A DNA stretch of 41,783 nucleotides from Muribaculaceae bacterium (GTDB taxonomy: Bacteria; Bacteroidota; Bacteroidia; Bacteroidales; Muribaculaceae). Of this stretch, positions 14,886 to 25,294 are shown piece after piece. Positions within the stretch are counted from its first letter, which is position 1, and each line of letters opens with the position of its first letter. The notes beneath the pieces were generated by a model that was given only the letters and a program-made list of their open reading frames with translations, was not told the origin of the DNA and made no database searches. The stretch covers positions 1 through 41,783 of the forward strand of contig JAFLTQ010000023.1 of NCBI GenBank assembly GCA_022510385.1, in the 5' to 3' direction. The position numbers and the translations under genes are program-made.

Positions 14886-16946
14886 TTGTTTAGAAGTAAG
14901 TTACATATAAGATTTATAGGTTTAGTCCTCACTCTTTTATACCTCTGGCAACCGGTATATAGTCAACGCCAGATGGGTGGGAGAAATGGTGGTGATCTTT
15001 CCCGAAGCTTTAAAAATCAAGAGGCGACCACACAGGTAAAGACAGATTCTGTGAGGGAGGGTTCGGCGTGGACTCTGACGTTCCCTTTAGGTGATCATAT
15101 TGAGTCAAAAATCGATACATTCACCTATAATTATCAACGTTATTCGGTTCCGGCCCTACAAAGTGATGCGTATGTGACAACAGGCAACTTAGGATCAGAA
15201 GGGATCAACATGATCTTTTTCGAGCGTCCGCAAAGATATACTTTCTTTTTTCGTGATGCATTAGACAGGTGGTTGCCATCTTTCTCTAACCAGAAATTTT
15301 ATAATGTCTATGTTCCTTCGACAATACTTCAATATGGTTTTGCCGGCAGCAAAGAGACGCATCAAGACTTATTGAATGTAGATTTGATGGGGAATGTCAA
15401 CCGGCGTATAGGTATTGCCGGAAAGGTAAAATACCTACACTCCAAAGGTGCATACGAAAATCAGGCAGTCAAGAATTTTTCTTGGGGTCTCTCTTTCTAT
15501 TATCTGGGCGACCGTTATGAAGGTCAGGCTTTTTATAATAATTATTACTCTGTTCTAAAGGAGAACGGAGGAATTACCAATGACTTATACATAACGGATC
15601 CTGCACAGGTCCAGGCAGGCGTTACATCAGTCAATACCAAAAGCATCCCTACATGGCTGAATTTTGCGCAGACGAAAATGACCGGTGATGAATTCTATAT
15701 GACTCATGCTTATAAAATGGGTTATTGGAAGACAGTTGAGGTCAATGATACTCTGACAAGAGAGGAATATGTGCCATTGGCAAAAGCAATTTATTCATTC
15801 GATTGGCAACATAACCGACATGGATTTAAAAATACCAATGCCAATGAGGGTGACGCATACTGGGAAAACCGTTATCTAAGCAATTCCGGGACTTTAGACA
15901 ACACCTATATAAATATGATGACCAATACAGTTGGATTGGAACTCATAGAAGGGTTTAGAAAATGGGTGAAGTTCGGTCTTTCTGCCTATATTTCATATCA
16001 GATTCAAAAATATAAGCAAACGACATTCTATACTCCAATAGATCCCGATATTGCAGAATCATTGACACCATTGCCTTCCAATACGTATGTACCGGATGTG
16101 GATACTCAACATTTTCTGTGGGTGGGGGGTCGATTCCAAAAAGATAAAGGGAAAATCCTAAGATATGCAGCAGATGTCAAGTTCGGACTTATAGGAGATG
16201 GGGCCGGAGATATTGATTTAAATGGGTCGGTTGCAACGAAGATACCGATAAAAAGAGATTCTATAAAGATTGAAGCAGAGGGACATTTCTCAAACTTGTC
16301 GCAACCCTATCTTCTTCAGAAATATATATCAAACCATTTCATATGGAGTAATGATTTCGGTAAGACAAGACGCTATAAGGTAGGGGGAAATCTACATATT
16401 CCATGGACAAAAACGACATTTAGTGTAGGGTTGGAAAACCTGCAGAATTACGTCTATTTTAATTCAGCCTCATTACCTCAACAGTACGGTGGTAATGTTC
16501 AGGTATTTTCAGCGTCTCTGTATCAAGAATTAAAGTTTGGAATCCTTCATTGGAATAATTCAATCAACTATCAGAAAAGTAGCAATAGCGATATATTGCC
16601 TCTACCGGAATTAGCTGTTTATAGTAATCTTTTCTTAAAATTTATCGCCTTCAAAGTTTTAAAAGTCCAGTTTGGCGTAGACTGTGATTATTACACATCC
16701 TATAAATCATTGACTTATCAGCCTGCCACCATGAGTTTTCATGTACAAGGAGAAAACCCTATAAAAGTAGGCAACTATCCATTGATAAATGTATATGTAA
16801 ATGCACGATTATATAAGACAAGATTCTACATTCAGTATAGTCATTTGAACCAGGGATGGTTCTCATCCAATTATTTCTTTATGCCACATTATCCTATGAA
16901 TCCCCGGAGGCTTGAAATGGGGCTATCTATCGATTTCACAAATTAG
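14886..16946 (+). CDS. putative porin (Porin_10-type outer-membrane protein)
   Basis: This protein of about 686 residues is typical of the Bacteroidetes putative porin family. It has an N-terminal signal peptide (to about residue 26, ...WQPVYSQ), a short Gly/Arg/Asn-rich linker, then a beta-barrel with many aromatic-ended strands and the terminal stretch GLSIDFTN. The start is unusual. The frame closes upstream at TAA 14859-14861 and contains no ATG before the signal peptide. TTG at 14886 is the best start; ATT at 14871 is possible. The first in-frame ATG, in RQMGG, would remove the signal peptide. It is 14 bases ahead of the solute-binding-like gene. Confidence 0.8.
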   Translation: MFRSKLHIRFIGLVLTLLYLWQPVYSQRQMGGRNGGDLSRSFKNQEATTQVKTDSVREGSAWTLTFPLGDHIESKIDTFTYNYQRYSVPALQSDAYVTTGNLGSEGINMIFFERPQRYTFFFRDALDRWLPSFSNQKFYNVYVPSTILQYGFAGSKETHQDLLNVDLMGNVNRRIGIAGKVKYLHSKGAYENQAVKNFSWGLSFYYLGDRYEGQAFYNNYYSVLKENGGITNDLYITDPAQVQAGVTSVNTKSIPTWLNFAQTKMTGDEFYMTHAYKMGYWKTVEVNDTLTREEYVPLAKAIYSFDWQHNRHGFKNTNANEGDAYWENRYLSNSGTLDNTYINMMTNTVGLELIEGFRKWVKFGLSAYISYQIQKYKQTTFYTPIDPDIAESLTPLPSNTYVPDVDTQHFLWVGGRFQKDKGKILRYAADVKFGLIGDGAGDIDLNGSVATKIPIKRDSIKIEAEGHFSNLSQPYLLQKYISNHFIWSNDFGKTRRYKVGGNLHIPWTKTTFSVGLENLQNYVYFNSASLPQQYGGNVQVFSASLYQELKFGILHWNNSINYQKSSNSDILPLPELAVYSNLFLKFIAFKVLKVQFGVDCDYYTSYKSLTYQPATMSFHVQGENPIKVGNYPLINVYVNARLYKTRFYIQYSHLNQGWFSSNYFFMPHYPMNPRRLEMGLSIDFTN

Positions 16947-16960
16947 AAAGTTTCTAAGAA

Positions 16961-17767
16961 ATGTCAAAAAGTAGGTATCTTCAGATAACGGCTTATGTCA
17001 TGTTGGCTGTTTTATTAGGTTTCGTATTGGGAATCAATCATGATTGTAGCCGTCTTAACGGCAGATCTCAAGAAGGTTATTCAGGAGCAGACACTTTGGA
17101 CATAGGAGTAATTTATGGGCCCGGAGGGTATTATATGTATCAAGATACCATAGCAGGAATCAATAAGGATATAGCGGAAGCTTTTAGTAAAGATAATGGT
17201 GTGCCCGTAAAATTATGGCCTATAAATGAGGCTTCCGAGGGTATGGAAAAGATGGAGAAAGGAGCCTTCGATATATTAGCTTCATTGCCTTTAGACAATT
17301 CGATAAAGAAACGTTTTTTGGTTTCTGAAAGTATTTTCCTCGACAAGCTTGTTCTCGTACAGATGGCAGATTCAGCCACGGGAGATAAAAAGATAAATTC
17401 ATCATTAGATTTGGATGGGGCAGTGGTTTATGTAGCAGCCGGCTCATCGGGAGTAAACCGTTTAAAGAATTTATCAGAAGAGATCGGGGGCAAAATTGAT
17501 GTGAGAGAATCGGAAGAAATTTCGGATGAACTTTTATGTTTGCAGGTTGCAATGGGCCAAATACCCATGGCAGTTGTTAATGAAAGGATAGCCAAAGAAA
17601 TCTCAAAGAATTATCCACGGCTACAATATGCCAATATAATCAGTTTTACTCAATTTCAGGTTTGGCTATTTAATCCCTCAGACTCTACTATTTATAATAC
17701 ATTCAACTCGTGGTTTGATAATTTCCGATTGACAGACAGTTATAGAGCTATCCTTCAAAAATATTGA
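16961..17767 (+). CDS. membrane-anchored solute-binding-like protein (SBP_bac_3 family)
   Basis: This 268-residue protein has one N-terminal membrane segment (about 8-25) and a periplasmic type-3 solute-binding fold. It reads DTLDIGVIYGPGGYYMYQDT near 45-63, then FDILASLPLDNSIKKRFLVSESIF, the usual fall-and-return of a two-lobed domain. The residues after the membrane segment (INHDCS) do not form a lipobox. No lytic transglycosylase domain follows, unlike in MltF, the E. coli lytic transglycosylase with this N-terminal fold. No ABC transporter is nearby, so a sensory or wall-related role is as likely as uptake. It is paired with the putative porin upstream and converges on sprA. Confidence 0.75.
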   Translation: MSKSRYLQITAYVMLAVLLGFVLGINHDCSRLNGRSQEGYSGADTLDIGVIYGPGGYYMYQDTIAGINKDIAEAFSKDNGVPVKLWPINEASEGMEKMEKGAFDILASLPLDNSIKKRFLVSESIFLDKLVLVQMADSATGDKKINSSLDLDGAVVYVAAGSSGVNRLKNLSEEIGGKIDVRESEEISDELLCLQVAMGQIPMAVVNERIAKEISKNYPRLQYANIISFTQFQVWLFNPSDSTIYNTFNSWFDNFRLTDSYRAILQKY

Positions 17768-17779
17768 AACTATATATAA

Positions 17780-17795
17780 ATCTTTGGGGAAAGAT
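17780..17795 (-). terminator. short hairpin at the sprA 3' end
   Basis: ATCTTT/AAAGAT with a GGGG (minus CCCC) loop touches the sprA stop codon. On the minus strand it is followed by TTATATATAG, and on the plus strand there is no T run. It is a weak candidate for ending sprA transcription in the 27-base convergent gap. Confidence 0.4.
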
Positions 17796-20700
17796 CAACG
17801 AGCTAACGACATATTTATCGCTATTCCATAATTAGAATTGGTTGTCGGGTAAGAACTGTTAGAAACCAAAGGATTGTTGATCTGATGGTCGAAGAAAGCG
17901 GAAAGAGTGACTCTACGGCTCAATTGATAGCTTGCCATAAAATTAATTGAAATTGTCTGCGTACCTGTGGTTGCTTGAGTATATGCGGTTTCGATTCTTC
18001 TTATTAAAGCTTGATTATTACTCATGGTAAAGTCAAGATTTAGTGAGAGATCATTACTTATACCGGTCTGTTTTTTACCTATCTTTATAACCTTGTTGAA
18101 GTCGGCGATTTTCCATCCGGCTCCCACAGTTATCTGCCTACTTGTTGTTTCCACTACCTGGCCGGCGGAACTGTTCAAATTTAATGTTCTTGTATCGCGA
18201 TATTCGGCATTCAATGAAATGTCGTTAAAAAAAGTCATATTGACTCCAATTAGAGGAGCAAATCTTTCAGTGATGGCAACAGAAGAGATATTATATGGCG
18301 AAGAGGGGACAGGTTGCTGGGTCATTTCATCTAAAGTGAAACCCATATCGGAATTAATACCCACCCAGTTGAGGAAACTGGAGTAACTGCCCACTGAATA
18401 GGTGCACTGATAAGCATGCGAAAGCGTGAACGCTTTAAAATACTTGCTCATATTCCCCATTTGTAAGAAACCATCATATGTTATTCTCCAGTTTGGCCTC
18501 ATGGCATCGAGCCCCGGGAAATGTTTGAGAGTTACTTTATTGGGATTATATCCGCTATAAGCAGCTATAAAAGCCGGAATAAGCACATCAGAACTTGTAG
18601 ACATCACACCTCCCTGAGCGGGATTATATGGAGTTCCTGCCAATGGATTGTCTTGCAAGAACCCTGTTGACGGATAACGAGTTCCCGCATATTCACCTTC
18701 AACTCGAGAGGCAACTACAGGTATATAGCTTAGAAATTTGTTGAATGCTTCCGAATTATATCCGTCAGCGGCTTTTGAGCTTCTCAGAGCTGTACCAATT
18801 GCGATATGTGTACGAGTATAATTACCGCTCAAACTCTTAGGCATATTTTCATACATGAATTGCACCTGTTGAGTCCGGTTATCCGTCAGATTGCTTGTCA
18901 AAACTATTTTCAGGCCTCTAATAGGCTCCAGAGTAAATTCAAAATTAAATTCTTTCCCTTTGTTCCATATAGCCGGAGAAGTCATATCATTGCCGGTGAG
19001 CAACCATCCACGGTCGAGAGCCCTTTCAACGTAGCTTTCATCATAAAAGCCGAAAGCGAAATCAAGACCCGGAGCCAAACCATTGCCATATTTTGTGGAT
19101 TGTCCGAAAATATCCCCCACATTAGGAGAGAATTGTGGTAGAGAAAGCGAATGTGATGAACGCCATCTGAAACTCAAATTCCTTGGCATCATCAGGAATC
19201 TCAAAAGATGGTCGCCTATCTCTTTGCCTATAGATTTCTTTACTTCCGGTTTTTTCTCCTTAACAGTGACTTTAACCGAACCGGTCCCTTTGGTCAGGAT
19301 TTCGACAGTATTTTCATCCACAACCTTAGTCTCCAATTTCATAATCTTGCCATCTTTCATTCCGGTGACAGAGATATCTTTAGTTTTAAGGTTGTGTTTG
19401 AATAGAGTAGAGGTATCCGGGGATAGGGTTATCGCACGCTCAATACGTTTGCTGTTATCTCTATTAGAATTCCGGTTATTTCGGTTGCTTCTGTTAGAAA
19501 CTTTTGCAAAACGTTTATTAACTTCCTGGAGATATTTGCTCTTATTATAAAGTGATTCGAAATTAAGGCGAGCGTCAGCATTCCAAGAAGCCTGATTTTG
19601 AATAGAATTACCAAGATAAAGATTATCAACCGTGGCACCTTTATCCCATTGATAAGTAGATGTATATGATAAATTTCCACTTAGATAATCCAAAAATGGT
19701 ATTTTATTGAAAGGAGCCTTATAAGACCCGGTGAAAGTTTGGTTATAGTTCCATGGAGTTCCAAAACCTCTAATCGAGGACATGACTGTATCTTTCCACT
19801 CTTGATATTTATCCGGGAAAAGTTTACGGTTGACAGCTCCTACGGTCTCTTCGATACGGGCCATCGTGTTGCTGGCAAAAGTGAAATTAAGTGATTGGGT
19901 TAGATTCCATGTTAAATTTAATTGCCTGTTCCAATAAAAATTCTTACTTACCTGCACAGGCAATTGAAAATTGACATCAACCTCGCTCCTGGTTTGCTCT
20001 TCATAATAATAACGCGACATATTAGTGAAGAAAGTCAGATTATTAAACATCCAGTTGATTCCCCATTCACGGAAAAATTTAGCACCTTTCCCCTTACCTT
20101 TTACAAAAGCAAAAGGTCTCAACGGCTTAATATAAGGGCTATAACTGTATTGGAAACTGCCACGATAATCATAAGTGTTCTCATATTCTGTGGTAGGATC
20201 CAATTTCTTCTGCTTATTGAAAGAGAAAGTTAAAGAAAAATTGGCAGGATCCCACGGCATAGGTTTCTTACTTTGAACGTTAAAACGGAAAGAAGAAATT
20301 GAGAAACTTTCGACGCTTGAGGAAGTCACGGCATATGATTTAATAGAGTCCTTTTCATGCTTGGTAGTGGCTGCCTCCAAGGCATCTTTGAGCAGGATGT
20401 CTTGGTCGAGAGGATTATATCGCGGAGTTGTTGTTTCGTTGCTCTTAGAATAATAAATAGGTGCTGACAATTTCACCTTTTCAGGGAGCAGTCTCCCTAA
20501 ATCACCTTGCACTGCGACGCTATATTGCTGATAATCATCGAGACGTCGGGAAGACAATCCTTGGTCAACACCACCGAACCCTGAAGTTTCTTTGTGCATT
20601 GTGAAATTCACCATCCCAATGTCGCTCATGGTAAGATTCGCATTGACATTAGCCGCCCAACCTCCATATTCGTTAAAATCTGTTACCCGAAGTTCGTTGA

Positions 20701-23700
20701 CCCATACAGTGCCATCTTTGACCATGTCAGATTTATTCCTGATTCCGATAACCATAGTGCGTATATCTCCCAAGTTAGGATTTCCCAATACACTTACAGT
20801 GTTTTTCTCATTGGAAGGATCAGGTTTGGAATAAAGTTTTGTATAGCTGACGTTATCCATATGAGCGCTCATATCATGGTTTCTGTCAACTTTAACATTG
20901 GTGAATAACTCAAAAGGAACGTCAAGATAGTTTGATATCGGCCATACCTTTTGTCTGTCGGCATAATTATAATTGTTATAATAGCCGGCAGGAGTTATTT
21001 CCAAAGGAATTTCATATTCATAATAATTGTTTTTGATATCTGATCCCAATCTTAACACTAATGCCAGTTCGCCATCTTTTAGATTTGTCGGGTCATCAAC
21101 AAAAGTTTCTGCATGCACCCACATCTGTAAACGTTTATAAAGACGAAGGTCTTGCTGCGTATTCTTATAAGCGCCACGGGTATCTCCCGGTTGAAGTCCC
21201 GTCACTTTCATCTGTAGCGACTGTTCATTTAATTGAGTTGCCTGATTTGATCCGGGGTCTTGTTGACGCGTTACATCGGGTGGCAGAACATAATTTATCG
21301 GGTTTCTGCCGGCATTTTCTTCGATATTGACAATCGACATGTCAAATTCACCTTCAGCCGGGCTATCATTCCTGCTTGTAAGGTTATAATCATAACTTCT
21401 CCATTCTCCTCTGACAAGTTCTAAAGTGGCAAATCTAAGATGTGTCACCTCCTTAAAACCGGTCATAAAGATACGCGCAAATCGGATGGTTGTCAGGTCG
21501 TTGATCCCACCCACAACCTTATCCGGTTGATTCAATGGAATCTTAAATTGATACCAAACGGTAGTAGCAGTCCCTTCGCGAGTTGTGACGACTTTTTCTC
21601 TTCTATCTGTGACATAGTTTCTTCCAACCACAAGATCTTCAGGTCTTATAGAAACTTTATATTCGAAATATCTCTCATATTCATTGAGAGTATTATCTTG
21701 ATTAATATCTTCTACATCCGGGGTGCTTCTCGAAGATTGATAATATGGATTTGTGCTTTGATCGGGAGAGAGAGAATTCTTTTCAACTCCGTTATAATGT
21801 TTATATCGTTCAAGAATGCCTGCTTTTATATTATCATAATAATCGCTTCGGTAAAAATGGTAGTCATCGCCTGCCGGGTCGTTAAGTGGCGAGAAGGGGA
21901 TATCTTTCATCTCTTCAAGAGTAGCGGGTGAAAGACGATTTTGTAATTTTTCAACGTAATCTTTATAACTGCTGAAAGTGAATTCCTCTTCATCGGGAAG
22001 TCCGTCTAATCCAACATCCTGAAGGATTCTCGCATTTTCAGAATTCTCAAATGCATATGTCAATGAGGTCTGTTTAGAAACACGTCCCCAATTAGTTTCA
22101 GTTATAAAATCATAATTCCCGTCAACAGGAATTCCATTTTCATAACTCTTCATACCATCTTTGAGAATATCTTCACTTATCTCACCCAAATTGAAATATA
22201 GGTCACCACCTAGTTCATTTGGGTTTTCAGGATCGAGGAATGGGTCAAGAAGCCAGAATTGGATATATTCCACATTGTTCTGCTCAAAATTGGGGTTATC
22301 CATTTTGCGCATTATTCCTCCCCATCTCTTTTGAGGATTCAAAAGATTACCTTTTTCATCAATATTTTCGGCATCCAAATTATATGGGCCTCTCTCTGTT
22401 GGATAGAAAGATAGATTAAGAGTCTGCACATAATTGGATTCCCCGTAAAGCACGTCTCTACCGGGATAAATCTCGTCTACTCTTACTTCTCTCACGTAAG
22501 GATTAGAGAGCTGCTTCAAATCATTGCGTAGATATCCCGGTATAAGATTTGAATTTTTTTGAGTCCAGAATCTGTCGATATAATTCCATGCAAGGAGCGC
22601 ACGGTTCTTACCATAGTCAACATTATTTGAAAGACCGGCTTCCGGGAAAAGAGCATCCGGACCCGGATCATAGGGAGTAGATGCAAGAGTCCATGAATAG
22701 GGATTCCGCAAGTCTATTCCGGTCTGTGTTCCCTCAAAATCATCAATATAAGAAGAACCTTTTGTGGTTCCGGCTTTCTGTTTATGTGGGAGTATCTGAG
22801 CAAATTCTGCATTGATTCTGAATGCTGACGGGGCTGTGGCATTGATTGTAGGCACTTTGTTAAGCAGATTTGTCAGCCACATGAATTCTTTATTATAGCT
22901 AAGATTAACGCCCCACATGGTATTGTTAATCAGTTCATCTCCTATACTTACCTTTTCTGTCAATGCTTTTTCAGAAAAATGCATTAAAGTACCGCCTATT
23001 GTCAGATCCTTGTTAAAGCGATATTGCGCATCCAGACCCATAAGAGTTTTCCGTTGCATACTGTAGAGCGACTGATTTTCCAACGTTACGCTTATGTTGG
23101 TGCCGGAATCAATAATGCTCTGGTTAGTTATAGTGACGATTCCCAAGCTATAATCAACAGTGTAATCACTATTTTCCGTCAAAACCACACCCCCTGCCGT
23201 AACTACAACTGAACCCCTGGGCACATTCATTGCATTAAGACGTATCGTAGCCCCACTTGAAGCTTGATATTCACCGGTCAAAGAGTATTTATTTTTATCT
23301 GCAAACTGACGTGCTACTGTTAATGTTGAATCATAAAGCTCTTTATAGACATATTCAGCTGCTATCTCTGATGAGCCGATTTTTCTTTCAAGATGGCGAC
23401 CGAAAGGCTCAACAACCGGGAAAATAATACGTCCGTTTGTGGATTGCACCGTGTATCCTTCTATATAGTCAAAGAATCCGTCGGGATTAGATTCCTGATT
23501 AGAGTCGATACGGTCAAGGTTCATCACTTGTAGCAAGGGTTGATTGGCAATTGCACCTACCGGAAGATAGTTTATTTCAATACCTGTTGTGTCGCTTAAG
23601 AATTTGATATTCAGCTTAAAATTCTTCTGAGCCATTTGGTAGGCACCCAAAGAATAGACGTTTTTCATCATAAGTCGCCATGCCGGGAGTTTAGGCGAAA

Positions 23701-25258
23701 CCGTCGTTCCCTTCAGCATTTTAAGATAAAGACATTCAGATGTATTGCTGACATCGCTTGAAAATTCACCGACTTGATATACTTGGCCGTTGTAGGTGTA
23801 TTCATAAGCTACGGCAAGAACTTCGTCATTACCTATTTGGGATTTCAGCGAAATATACCCCAAAGTGCTGTTGAGAGTATATTCAGTAGATCTCAACAAA
23901 CGCGCGCTTTCTACTTTTTCAAAATCTTTGCCTCCGGTGATTCCAAAAGTTTGCAATGGCTCCAATGCCTGCGTGACATTGTTAATATTGCGTGCATCCG
24001 GAAAATCACTCTTTAAAACATCGATAAGATTATTTGAACGGTTGGAAGGATTATTAAAAGAGTAATTAGGAGTCCAATAATCATTTGCAAGGGTTCGATT
24101 TTCGCCTAAGTCCATGAACCCGACAAAGTTTCTGGATTCATCATAATATCCGCTTTTGTTAGTGACCCACACCTCAATTCTGGTGATATTTATACCGGAT
24201 GACACATGGGGGAGACGGGAGGCAAATTCATCATAATTGTCATAGAAGTACTGTGCGAGGAAGAAGTGGCGATTCTCATCATAATTATCCACTTTCATGG
24301 AGAACGGAGTTTTTTGGGCTCCTCCGGTGGTATTGACAGTCTTTGACTCACTATTTTGTTGGCTTATCAAACCGGTCAGGGTCAATTTCCCGAACTGCAG
24401 CTTAGTCTTCATACCAAAAAGACTTGTTCCGCCTCTGATAAGGCTTGACCCGGTTGTCATGCTTACATTACCGGCCTCTATGCTCTTAATAATTTCGTCC
24501 TCTTTGCCTTCATAATTCAATTTAAGATTTTTTGAGTCGAAATCGAAAGTGGCATCAGTATTATAAGTCATGTCAAATTTCAGCTTATCACCTACTGAAG
24601 CTCCTATGGTAGCCTGAATCTTTTGATCAAAACTGAAATAAGTTTTTCTCCTGGATTTTAGAGATAGGGAAGGGTTATCGGTTTTATTGCTCTTAACTCC
24701 CATTGAGAGCTGAATAGAACCTTGAGTTGTTAGTCTGACTCCACCCGGCCCAAATACTTTTTCCAATGGACCAATAGAGAAATTCATGTCAAGCACATTG
24801 AATGGTTCCTTGTCCGGCTTTATAAAAATTTCAGCATTTCTCTGTTGGAAATAGTTGAACATTTCCTGGCGCGTCATCATCCTGTTGTAATCCTCTTTGG
24901 TCATAAGGAAAGGAGTTACAATGTCGAGTCCTCCAACCTTGGAATGCATAACATACATTCCGGTTTCAGGATCGTAGACGGGTTCAAAAGTAACGTTAGA
25001 AGGGGTTTCCAAATCTGCCGCATATTCCTGTTTCATAATATCGGCATACCCTTGTGGTATTGTGGTTTGAACCGGGGAGGGTAGGAAAGTGCTATCCGGT
25101 ATTTCCGTATTGTCTAAATATTCAGGAACATAAGCAGGAGGAGGAGGAAGCTCACTTTTTAGGTATTGGGCATAAACAACGAGTCCGGTGGAGATAAAAA
25201 TCACCAACGTCAGAAAAAGTTTCCTCAGATATATGATCCGATATTTCTTACCGGGCAT
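17795..25258 (-). CDS. sprA: SprA, outer-membrane channel of the type 9 secretion system
   Basis: SprA (Sov in Porphyromonas) forms the very large outer-membrane barrel through which T9SS cargo passes. This copy has 2487 residues, the expected size. A signal peptide covers about 1-30 (KLFLTLVIFISTGLVVYAQ), followed by a Pro-rich mature start. Long barrel segments with aromatic-rich strands alternate with SprA-type extracellular and periplasmic stretches. A low-complexity Asn/Arg/Ser segment (about residues 1919-1940) interrupts the last third. It lies 36 bases after ruvA, an order I recall from other Bacteroidetes. No other T9SS component (PorK, L, M, N, V) and no sorting-domain cargo is in the window. 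The family call rests on length, architecture and context. Confidence 0.9.
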   Translation of the reverse strand: MPGKKYRIIYLRKLFLTLVIFISTGLVVYAQYLKSELPPPPAYVPEYLDNTEIPDSTFLPSPVQTTIPQGYADIMKQEYAADLETPSNVTFEPVYDPETGMYVMHSKVGGLDIVTPFLMTKEDYNRMMTRQEMFNYFQQRNAEIFIKPDKEPFNVLDMNFSIGPLEKVFGPGGVRLTTQGSIQLSMGVKSNKTDNPSLSLKSRRKTYFSFDQKIQATIGASVGDKLKFDMTYNTDATFDFDSKNLKLNYEGKEDEIIKSIEAGNVSMTTGSSLIRGGTSLFGMKTKLQFGKLTLTGLISQQNSESKTVNTTGGAQKTPFSMKVDNYDENRHFFLAQYFYDNYDEFASRLPHVSSGINITRIEVWVTNKSGYYDESRNFVGFMDLGENRTLANDYWTPNYSFNNPSNRSNNLIDVLKSDFPDARNINNVTQALEPLQTFGITGGKDFEKVESARLLRSTEYTLNSTLGYISLKSQIGNDEVLAVAYEYTYNGQVYQVGEFSSDVSNTSECLYLKMLKGTTVSPKLPAWRLMMKNVYSLGAYQMAQKNFKLNIKFLSDTTGIEINYLPVGAIANQPLLQVMNLDRIDSNQESNPDGFFDYIEGYTVQSTNGRIIFPVVEPFGRHLERKIGSSEIAAEYVYKELYDSTLTVARQFADKNKYSLTGEYQASSGATIRLNAMNVPRGSVVVTAGGVVLTENSDYTVDYSLGIVTITNQSIIDSGTNISVTLENQSLYSMQRKTLMGLDAQYRFNKDLTIGGTLMHFSEKALTEKVSIGDELINNTMWGVNLSYNKEFMWLTNLLNKVPTINATAPSAFRINAEFAQILPHKQKAGTTKGSSYIDDFEGTQTGIDLRNPYSWTLASTPYDPGPDALFPEAGLSNNVDYGKNRALLAWNYIDRFWTQKNSNLIPGYLRNDLKQLSNPYVREVRVDEIYPGRDVLYGESNYVQTLNLSFYPTERGPYNLDAENIDEKGNLLNPQKRWGGIMRKMDNPNFEQNNVEYIQFWLLDPFLDPENPNELGGDLYFNLGEISEDILKDGMKSYENGIPVDGNYDFITETNWGRVSKQTSLTYAFENSENARILQDVGLDGLPDEEEFTFSSYKDYVEKLQNRLSPATLEEMKDIPFSPLNDPAGDDYHFYRSDYYDNIKAGILERYKHYNGVEKNSLSPDQSTNPYYQSSRSTPDVEDINQDNTLNEYERYFEYKVSIRPEDLVVGRNYVTDRREKVVTTREGTATTVWYQFKIPLNQPDKVVGGINDLTTIRFARIFMTGFKEVTHLRFATLELVRGEWRSYDYNLTSRNDSPAEGEFDMSIVNIEENAGRNPINYVLPPDVTRQQDPGSNQATQLNEQSLQMKVTGLQPGDTRGAYKNTQQDLRLYKRLQMWVHAETFVDDPTNLKDGELALVLRLGSDIKNNYYEYEIPLEITPAGYYNNYNYADRQKVWPISNYLDVPFELFTNVKVDRNHDMSAHMDNVSYTKLYSKPDPSNEKNTVSVLGNPNLGDIRTMVIGIRNKSDMVKDGTVWVNELRVTDFNEYGGWAANVNANLTMSDIGMVNFTMHKETSGFGGVDQGLSSRRLDDYQQYSVAVQGDLGRLLPEKVKLSAPIYYSKSNETTTPRYNPLDQDILLKDALEAATTKHEKDSIKSYAVTSSSVESFSISSFRFNVQSKKPMPWDPANFSLTFSFNKQKKLDPTTEYENTYDYRGSFQYSYSPYIKPLRPFAFVKGKGKGAKFFREWGINWMFNNLTFFTNMSRYYYEEQTRSEVDVNFQLPVQVSKNFYWNRQLNLTWNLTQSLNFTFASNTMARIEETVGAVNRKLFPDKYQEWKDTVMSSIRGFGTPWNYNQTFTGSYKAPFNKIPFLDYLSGNLSYTSTYQWDKGATVDNLYLGNSIQNQASWNADARLNFESLYNKSKYLQEVNKRFAKVSNRSNRNNRNSNRDNSKRIERAITLSPDTSTLFKHNLKTKDISVTGMKDGKIMKLETKVVDENTVEILTKGTGSVKVTVKEKKPEVKKSIGKEIGDHLLRFLMMPRNLSFRWRSSHSLSLPQFSPNVGDIFGQSTKYGNGLAPGLDFAFGFYDESYVERALDRGWLLTGNDMTSPAIWNKGKEFNFEFTLEPIRGLKIVLTSNLTDNRTQQVQFMYENMPKSLSGNYTRTHIAIGTALRSSKAADGYNSEAFNKFLSYIPVVASRVEGEYAGTRYPSTGFLQDNPLAGTPYNPAQGGVMSTSSDVLIPAFIAAYSGYNPNKVTLKHFPGLDAMRPNWRITYDGFLQMGNMSKYFKAFTLSHAYQCTYSVGSYSSFLNWVGINSDMGFTLDEMTQQPVPSSPYNISSVAITERFAPLIGVNMTFFNDISLNAEYRDTRTLNLNSSAGQVVETTSRQITVGAGWKIADFNKVIKIGKKQTGISNDLSLNLDFTMSNNQALIRRIETAYTQATTGTQTISINFMASYQLSRRVTLSAFFDHQINNPLVSNSSYPTTNSNYGIAINMSLAR

Positions 25259-25294
25259 GATAGGCTCAGGGCCCCGGCCTTTTAAAGCGCTGGA

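Noticed and set aside
21440..21931. 163-codon open frame on the plus strand inside sprA
   Set aside because: It lies entirely antisense to the strongly supported sprA gene and shows no family features; a shadow frame.
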